Assembly (NCBI GenBank): GCA_002696965.1
Contig: NZUB01000021.1
Span: 1-11,925 of the forward strand
Direction: 5' to 3'
Length of the DNA stretch: 11,925 nucleotides
Source of the DNA: Flavobacteriales bacterium
GTDB lineage: Bacteria > Bacteroidota > Bacteroidia > Flavobacteriales > TMED113
In this document: positions 1 through 5,552 of the stretch, in pieces
How the letters are laid out: each line of letters begins with the position of its first letter
Numbering within the stretch: the stretch's first letter is position 1
Position numbers and translations under genes: made by a program
The notes under the pieces: generated by a model
Database searches by the model: none
The model's input: only the letters and a program-made list of their open reading frames with translations
Told to the model about the DNA's origin: nothing

Positions 1-386
1 TAATTATTTGTCCAATTCAAACTATTAGGGATTCAGATGGTTTGGCATTAAGCTCTCGTAATAAGCGTTTAAGTGTAGCTCAAAAAAAGACAGCTATTAA
101 TTTAATTATAGCAATCCGTGCATTGAAAGAAAAAATTGAGAAACACTTCAAAGAATCTCCGTCTTTATTAATTGAAAAAAATCAACTTCAAAAGCTCAGA
201 TTACAAGTTTTAAACTCTGTTTTAAGTAATTCTTCAATAAAATTGGATTATTTTGAAATAATTGAAGTTGAAAACTTTAGCTTTGTGACTAATTTATATC
301 GTAATCAACACTATAGAGTGTTAATTGCGGCATATATTGGAGAAGTTCGACTAATTGATAATACTGCAATCAACGAAATATGTTAA
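1..386 (+). CDS. panC: Pantoate--beta-alanine ligase (pantothenate synthetase), C-terminal part, 5' truncated by window edge
   Basis: PanC condenses pantoate with beta-alanine using ATP to make pantothenate, in the cytoplasm. The reading frame is already open at the window edge (first full codon at base 3). It reads IRDSDGLALSSRN at about bases 24-62, which matches the family's nucleotide-binding signature (R-x-x-D-G-L-A-x-S-S-R-N). Further on, LDYFEI and the ending AAYIGEVRLIDN are the usual PanC C-terminal landmarks. About 127 codons are visible, so more than half of a typical ~280-residue enzyme lies upstream. A TTG at base 42 is not the start, because conserved PanC sequence continues before it. 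The gene ends at the TAA at 384-386 and overlaps panD by 7 bases, so the two are probably co-transcribed and translationally coupled. The identification rests on motif recognition. Confidence 0.93.
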   Translation, partial: IICPIQTIRDSDGLALSSRNKRLSVAQKKTAINLIIAIRALKEKIEKHFKESPSLLIEKNQLQKLRLQVLNSVLSNSSIKLDYFEIIEVENFSFVTNLYRNQHYRVLIAAYIGEVRLIDNTAINEIC

Positions 387-727
387 TACAAATAATGAAA
401 TCAAAAATACATCGCGTTACTATTACAGAGGCTAATATTAATTATATTGGAAGTATTACTATTGACCCAGCCTTAATGAAAGCTGCTAATATGATATCGG
501 GTGAGAAAGTACAAGTTTTAAACCTCACCAATGGTGAACGTTTGGAAACATATGTGATAGAGGGCGAACAGCAAGGCCAGATAGGGATTAATGGTCCAGC
601 AGCTCTTAAAATGAAAGAAGGACATATAGTTATTATTGTTGCGTATGCATTTTTAGAACAATCATTAGCAAACAATTATTCCCCTACTATTATTTTTCCA
701 AACGAAGAAACTAATTTAATTAATTAA
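380..727 (+). CDS. panD: Aspartate 1-decarboxylase (pyruvoyl-dependent), proenzyme
   Basis: PanD decarboxylates L-aspartate to beta-alanine, the substrate of the PanC encoded just upstream. The 115-residue product is normal length for the family. The self-processing site Gly24-Ser25 is present in the motif YIGSITID; cleavage there would turn Ser25 into the pyruvoyl cofactor. Other conserved residues sit at the positions known from the E. coli enzyme: Lys9 and His11 in KSKIHR, and Arg54, Thr57 and Tyr58 in GERLETY. The ATG at 380 is preferred over the internal ATG at 395 because the longer N-terminus (MLIQIMKSKIHR) resembles Bacteroidota homologues and gives this numbering. The start lies inside the end of panC and the TAA shares one base with the next ATG. 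No PanM-type maturation factor is visible; most non-enterobacterial PanDs self-process. Confidence 0.95.
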   Translation: MLIQIMKSKIHRVTITEANINYIGSITIDPALMKAANMISGEKVQVLNLTNGERLETYVIEGEQQGQIGINGPAALKMKEGHIVIIVAYAFLEQSLANNYSPTIIFPNEETNLIN

Positions 728-1692
728 TGAGACAATTAATTCAATATTCAAAACCAGCTATTTTCTTATTATTAGGCTGTTTTTTATTGTGGATTTCATT
801 TAAAGATATTGATTTATTAAGATTTAATGATGCATTAAAAAGGATTCCTATTCAATGGATTTTTTTATCAATGTTATTAGGTTATTTAGCTTTTATAATT
901 CGAGGCTTGAGATGGTATTTGCTTATAGAACCATTGGGTTACAAACCTAAAAAATCTCATTTAATTCATGCTATTGCATTTGGGTACCTATTTAATTCTT
1001 TTATTCCAAGAAGTGGTGAGCTTGTTAGATGTACAGCATTAAATAAAACAAGTAATATCCCTGTTTCAGCTTTATTTGGTCATGTTTTACTCGAACGTTT
1101 AATTGATTTTATTATACTGGGCTTTTGCATCTGGCTGTCTTTTATTTTAAATCATAATAAATTTCTTGTTTTTTCGCAAGATTTTTCATTTCCCCTTATT
1201 TATATATTGTATTTTTCAGTTTTTCTTTTTGTCATTTTAGTATCTTTTAAATTTCGTAAAAACCTATTTAAACAAAAGCATTTAAATCGTGTTGATACAT
1301 TTATTATTGGATTAAAAGAGGGTTTTCTATCTTTTAGAAAGATTCAAAATAAATTGCTTTTTTCAATATATACTGCTTTAATTTGGTTGTGTTATTTATT
1401 TATGACGGTGGTTTGTTTTTTTTGTTTTGATGAATTACAACACTTAACATTAAGCGAAGGATTATTTATTATGGTAGCTGGGGGCTTGGGGATGGTTGTG
1501 CCAACTCCAACGGGAATAGGTTCATATCATTATTTAGTTATTAAGGCTTTAGTAGCTATTGGAATTACTTATGAAACCGCAGGTTTTTTTGCATTGATTG
1601 TTCATAGTTCACAAGCGCTCATGATATTACTATCAGGTGCAGTTGCTATGATGGTTCTTTATATGAATAAAAAAAATTCTCACAATGAGTAA
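727..1692 (+). CDS. Flippase-like integral membrane protein (UPF0104/YbhN family, lysylphosphatidylglycerol synthase TM-region fold)
   Basis: This is a 321-residue multi-pass inner-membrane protein. Hydrophobic segments are visible at about residues 11-25, 45-60, 113-141, 155-174, 210-234, 246-280 and 284-312. Family landmarks are N-SFIPRSGELVR at 90-101, ERLIDF at 123-128 and PTPTGIGSYHY at 260-269, the last being the counterpart of the P-x-P-G-G-x-G motif. It corresponds to the membrane half of MprF-type proteins without the lysyl-transferase domain. Relatives are thought to move lipids or lipid-linked molecules across the membrane, but the substrate here cannot be told. The ATG shares one base with the panD stop, and the 3' end overlaps radA by 8 bases. 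The position between panD and radA suggests co-transcription, not a role in CoA synthesis. The family call is firm; the function is not. Confidence 0.85.
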   Translation: MRQLIQYSKPAIFLLLGCFLLWISFKDIDLLRFNDALKRIPIQWIFLSMLLGYLAFIIRGLRWYLLIEPLGYKPKKSHLIHAIAFGYLFNSFIPRSGELVRCTALNKTSNIPVSALFGHVLLERLIDFIILGFCIWLSFILNHNKFLVFSQDFSFPLIYILYFSVFLFVILVSFKFRKNLFKQKHLNRVDTFIIGLKEGFLSFRKIQNKLLFSIYTALIWLCYLFMTVVCFFCFDELQHLTLSEGLFIMVAGGLGMVVPTPTGIGSYHYLVIKALVAIGITYETAGFFALIVHSSQALMILLSGAVAMMVLYMNKKNSHNE

Positions 1693-3070
1693 GGTATATT
1701 ATTATTGTAATAATTGTGGTCATGAAGCTGCTAAATGGTTGGGTAAATGTCCTGCATGCAAACAATGGAATACACTTATTGAAGAGGTAAAACCCTCTAA
1801 TAAGAAAAATAAATTATTTAATCTTGCAGTAGCTTCATCATCAGCTACCCTTATTCAAAATATTAAACATGAATCCTCGATGATGACCACTACTACTGAT
1901 GCAGAGCTTGATATTGTATTAGGTGGAGGTATTGTGTCAGGTTCAGTTATTTTATTAGCTGGAGAGCCAGGCATAGGCAAGTCAACTCTTTTGCTGCAAA
2001 TCGCTTTATCATATAAGAGCGAAACACTTTATGTCTCTGGTGAAGAAGCCCTGACTCAGATTAAAATGAGAGCAGATCGAATTGGCATTAAAAATCAACA
2101 CTGTCATGTATTTAGTGAAACTTCAACTACAAAAATTATTAATCATTGTGAAAACAGATTTAAAAAAGAAAATCCGTATCAACTAATTATTATTGACTCG
2201 ATACAAACTTTGTTTAGTGACTATATTGACACTACAGTAGGTTCGATTAGTCAAATTAAACAGTGCTGTTCAGAGCTAGTACAATATGCTAAAAAAACCA
2301 ACACTCCAATTATCTTAATTGGTCATATAACAAAAGAAGGTCAAATAGCAGGCCCAAAAGTTTTAGAACATATGGTAGATGTTGTTTTAAATTTTGAAGG
2401 TGAAAAAACTCATTTATATAGAATTCTTAGAGCATCTAAAAACAGATATGGAGCTACATCTAAGGTGGGTGTTTATGAAATGGTAGAATCGGGATTAAAG
2501 CAAGTTTTAAATCCATCGACTATTTTAATGAATGATGGAGAACAGCAAATGAGTGGGACATCAATAGCATCTACTTTTGAAGGTCAGAAAACATTTTTAG
2601 TTGAAGTGCAGGCATTAGTTACACCAGCTGTATATGGGACACCTCAAAGGTCTGTAAATGGGTTTAATTTAAAAAGGCTGAATATACTACTAGCTGTACT
2701 AGAAAAAAAATGTGGATTTAAATTAAGCTCGCAGGATGTCTTTTTAAATATAGCTGGTGGTATTAGTGTTTCAGATCCATCAATGGATCTTGCGATTGTT
2801 GCTTCTATCCTTTCATCTAATGAGGACTTTATTATTGGCACTAATATTTGTTTTGCTGGTGAAGTTGGTCTTAATGGCGAAGTACGACCAATACCTCGAA
2901 TAGAAAGTCATATTCAAGAAGCTCAACGTATCGGATTTAAAACCATTGTTATTTCATCAAAAAACAAACTTGTTAGTATTTATAAAAAGATTGAAATTAT
3001 AAACTGTGATAAGGTAATGGATTTATATACCTATCTAGCTAATTTAATTCCATCAAAACCTATGGGTTAA
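1685..3070 (+). CDS. radA: DNA repair protein RadA (Sms), RecA-like branch-migration ATPase
   Basis: RadA is a DnaB-like hexameric motor that helps RecA extend and process recombination intermediates. All parts of the family are visible in 461 residues, the usual length. There is an N-terminal C4 zinc finger (Cys8, Cys11, Cys22, Cys25). A RecA-like ATPase follows, with Walker A GEPGIGKST at 93-101 and Walker B LIIID at 168-172. The RadA-specific KNRYG motif is at 253-257 (KNRFG in many species). A C-terminal Lon-protease-like domain begins near YGTPQRSVNG at about residue 318 and contains FLNIAGGISVSDPSMDLAI. It is last in the overlapping panC-panD-flippase-radA block and is followed by a 76-base gap before the protease operon. 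No inverted repeat typical of a strong terminator was seen in that gap. Confidence 0.96.
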   Translation: MSKVYYYCNNCGHEAAKWLGKCPACKQWNTLIEEVKPSNKKNKLFNLAVASSSATLIQNIKHESSMMTTTTDAELDIVLGGGIVSGSVILLAGEPGIGKSTLLLQIALSYKSETLYVSGEEALTQIKMRADRIGIKNQHCHVFSETSTTKIINHCENRFKKENPYQLIIIDSIQTLFSDYIDTTVGSISQIKQCCSELVQYAKKTNTPIILIGHITKEGQIAGPKVLEHMVDVVLNFEGEKTHLYRILRASKNRYGATSKVGVYEMVESGLKQVLNPSTILMNDGEQQMSGTSIASTFEGQKTFLVEVQALVTPAVYGTPQRSVNGFNLKRLNILLAVLEKKCGFKLSSQDVFLNIAGGISVSDPSMDLAIVASILSSNEDFIIGTNICFAGEVGLNGEVRPIPRIESHIQEAQRIGFKTIVISSKNKLVSIYKKIEIINCDKVMDLYTYLANLIPSKPMG

Positions 3071-3098
3071 ATTATATATATACTTTCTGAAAATTTAG

Positions 3099-3106
3099 TA
3101 TATTTG
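3099..3106 (+). promoter_or_regulatory. Possible Bacteroidota -7 promoter element (TAnnTTTG) upstream of the metalloprotease operon
   Basis: TATATTTG matches the Bacteroidota -7 consensus TAnnTTTG and lies in the only intergenic gap (3071-3146) before the three-protease operon. It would place transcription start near 3112 and leave a leader of about 35 bases that is A/T-rich just before the ATG at 3147. No clear TTG at the -33 position is present; the expected region is a TATATA run. The region is AT-rich enough for this to occur by chance. Confidence 0.35.
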
Positions 3107-3146
3107 TCTTCACTCATATTATATAGTATAAAATAAGATTCAAATT

Positions 3147-5537
3147 ATGAAAAAATTAACTAATTTTTGGGCGCTTTTCTTAATCATGACCGGAACACTT
3201 ATATCACAAAATGATATTAATGAGATGTGTGGCACAACTAGAGTTTTAAATAAACTGTATGAACAACATCCTGAACGTCAAGAAATTGCTCAACAATTAG
3301 AATCATTTACACAGGAATTTATTGCTAATTATCGAGCTGGAAGGATAGCAGATACTACTTATATTATTCCAGTTGTTGTACATATAATACATCAATATAA
3401 TAAAGATGGCGGTGATGAAGATTTAACTTATGATGAAATATCGGATGGTATCCTTAGAATCAATAATGATTTTAATGCTGAAAACGAAGATTTAGCTGAT
3501 GTGGTCGAAGAATTTACTGATATAATTGGTGATACTGGCATGGAATTTCGTTTAGCGACTAAAGATCCTGATGGTAATTGTTCTTATGGTATTAATAGAT
3601 ATGCTTCGCCTCTATCTACTCAAGTTTCAACAAACGGTGATAATGTTTCCGCAATCATGGAATTAGCATCTTGGGATCCAAAAAAGTATTTAAATATATG
3701 GGTGGTTGATGAATTCGTTCAGTTAGGAGGAGGAGGAGGACAAACTTTAGCTTTTGCATACCCTCCAGGTTCTCATCCAATAATGGATGGAATCTTTTGT
3801 AGACACGATTACTTTGGAACTTTAAATGGTCAATCAGAAGGTCTACATACTTTGGGCCATGAAATGGGGCATATTTTCAATTTAATTCATACATGGGGAC
3901 CTGGAGAAATTGGTGGAGATGAAGGTTGTTTGGCAGGTGATGCAGTTGATGACACCCCACCCACTAAGGGACAAATGTCTTTTTGTCCTTTAACTTTGGA
4001 TGATTTTGCCCCTAATGCTGCTTGTAATGATACTGTTTTAGAGAATGTTCAAAATATTATGAATTATTCGAGCTGCAAACACATGTTTACTCAGGGTCAG
4101 TCGGAGAGAATGATAGCGGCGGCTAACAGTTTAACAGGGAATAGATGGTATTTGTGGCAGCCAGACAATTTAATTGCTACAGGAACAGATGATGAAACAT
4201 TTAACAATGATCCATATGCTGAATGTGTTCCAATTCCGGATTTTCAAGCAAACAAGGACCTTGCCTGTATAGGCGAATCAGTAGACTTTACTAACTACAC
4301 TTATAATAATTATTTGAATGATAATACAACTTATGTGTGGTCATTTGTGGGTGGTAGTCCTACCACTTCTTCTTCTTTTAACCCTCCATCAGTTACTTTT
4401 GATGAACCAGGAAGTTACGATGTATCATTAACTGCATGTAACGGAGATTTATGTAGAACATTGACATATAATAATTATATCACCGTATTATCAGAGAGGG
4501 CTTTATCCTCTGAAGAACTATTTGCACAAGATTTCGAATCGTTGACTTTTTCTGAAAATGACGAAGAGGTATGGTGGAGTGGAGATAATTATGACGAGCA
4601 ACATTGGGATGTTTTTGATCATGATAGCGGAAATTCTATGGTAAGAATCAAGAGTCAAGATTATCAAACTGTTAAAAATGCACATTCGTTTGCGACCCCT
4701 ATGTTAACAGAAACTAATATTTTAACTACTTCTGATTCTTTGTGTTTTGATTTAGCTTATGCTTTAAGATTACCTTATACAGAGGTGTTTGATCAAAATG
4801 AAGATGGTATTGTTGACGAAGACACTTATTCAATTCATCATGATGATTTATTTATCGATGTAAAAGGTTGTGATGACACATCTTGGCAAGTTTTAAGACC
4901 TGTATTTACTACTCGTCCAGGCTTTAAAAATAAATTTGGACCGGATGAACATATTGCAAATACGAATGCACAACAATCTTTAATTACTGTGCTAGATTCG
5001 CAAGGGAACCCTAAACCATATTTTAATGATTTTTATCCTGAACCTAGTGAATGGAAAAGAGTATGTGTGTCTACACAAACTTTAACTTCTGCATCGTTTA
5101 ATGATGGAGTAGTTATAAGATTTAATTTCCAACAAGGCCCAGATGAATTAGATGACATATATTTCGTTGAGACTGGCCAAGGTAATCAAGGTATTGAGGC
5201 TAGTACTGTAGGCGGGAATTGGCTATATATTGACAATATAACAATTGGTCCAGAAGAAAGAAGCATAGATGCTTCTATGATGAATATAAATATTTTTCCC
5301 AATCCAACACAACTAGGTCAGGGCAGTGTGTCGTTTGAATTATTTAATGATGAAGAGCTGACAATCAGCGTAACTAACTTACTTGGAACAGAATTAGATG
5401 CTGTGAAGTTATCATTACTTGCGGGAAATCATACTTTAGAAATATCAGATATTTTTAATATTACTAGAAATGGTTCATATATAGTGTCAATTCTTGGACA
5501 AAACACTCGTGCTGCAGAAATGATTATAATTAAATAG
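3147..5537 (+). CDS. Secreted M43-type zinc metallopeptidase 1 with PKD domain, jelly-roll domain and full T9SS type A sorting domain
   Basis: This is a predicted extracellular protease of 796 residues, first of three tandem paralogues. A signal peptide covers residues 1-20, with likely cleavage before Gln21. Next comes CGT at 28-30, which resembles the cysteine-switch motif of M43 proenzymes. The catalytic domain spans about residues 70-345. It has RIADTTYIIPVVVHIIH, then the zinc site HEMGHIFNLIH with ligands His238, His242, His248 and catalytic Glu239, a DAVDDTP loop, and Met-turn NIMNY with Met305. A PKD domain runs about 361-448. A jelly-roll/cleaved-adhesin-like domain follows at about 455-705 and ends in GGNWLYIDNITIG. 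The C-terminal ~85 residues begin near NIFPNP (715) and end in MIIIK, a typical T9SS type A sorting domain, so the mature protein is probably exported and cell-surface attached or released. Two features absent from the paralogues are five consecutive Gly (194-198) and a Ca-loop-like DQNEDGIVDED at 549-559. The substrate is unknown. Confidence 0.9.
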   Translation: MKKLTNFWALFLIMTGTLISQNDINEMCGTTRVLNKLYEQHPERQEIAQQLESFTQEFIANYRAGRIADTTYIIPVVVHIIHQYNKDGGDEDLTYDEISDGILRINNDFNAENEDLADVVEEFTDIIGDTGMEFRLATKDPDGNCSYGINRYASPLSTQVSTNGDNVSAIMELASWDPKKYLNIWVVDEFVQLGGGGGQTLAFAYPPGSHPIMDGIFCRHDYFGTLNGQSEGLHTLGHEMGHIFNLIHTWGPGEIGGDEGCLAGDAVDDTPPTKGQMSFCPLTLDDFAPNAACNDTVLENVQNIMNYSSCKHMFTQGQSERMIAAANSLTGNRWYLWQPDNLIATGTDDETFNNDPYAECVPIPDFQANKDLACIGESVDFTNYTYNNYLNDNTTYVWSFVGGSPTTSSSFNPPSVTFDEPGSYDVSLTACNGDLCRTLTYNNYITVLSERALSSEELFAQDFESLTFSENDEEVWWSGDNYDEQHWDVFDHDSGNSMVRIKSQDYQTVKNAHSFATPMLTETNILTTSDSLCFDLAYALRLPYTEVFDQNEDGIVDEDTYSIHHDDLFIDVKGCDDTSWQVLRPVFTTRPGFKNKFGPDEHIANTNAQQSLITVLDSQGNPKPYFNDFYPEPSEWKRVCVSTQTLTSASFNDGVVIRFNFQQGPDELDDIYFVETGQGNQGIEASTVGGNWLYIDNITIGPEERSIDASMMNINIFPNPTQLGQGSVSFELFNDEELTISVTNLLGTELDAVKLSLLAGNHTLEISDIFNITRNGSYIVSILGQNTRAAEMIIIK
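3726..3740 (+). repeat. In-frame (GGA)5 trinucleotide repeat in protease 1
   Basis: Five exact GGA codons encode Gly194-Gly198 of the first metallopeptidase, upstream of the AFAYPPGS segment. The paralogues have a shorter sequence here (ASGAAAYAYYPGS and TIGAAAYTYLPGA), so the run behaves like a local expansion of a surface loop. Slippage would change the length in whole codons. Confidence 0.9.
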
Positions 5538-5552
5538 AGGTTGGCCATTACT

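Noticed and set aside
442..675. Antisense open frame opposite panD
   Set aside because: It is a 77-residue shadow of a well-conserved gene, with no domain or start context of its own.
2644..2841. Antisense open frame opposite the RadA Lon-like domain
   Set aside because: It lies fully inside conserved radA coding sequence and shows no recognisable protein features.
3071..3098. Terminator between radA and the protease operon
   Set aside because: The TATATATATA run is self-complementary but short and has no GC stem followed by a T tract, so I could not support a terminator.
5541..5552. In-frame TTG at 5541 as the start of protease 2
   Set aside because: It lies 3 bases after the previous stop and adds only four residues before an ATG that directly begins a normal signal peptide.
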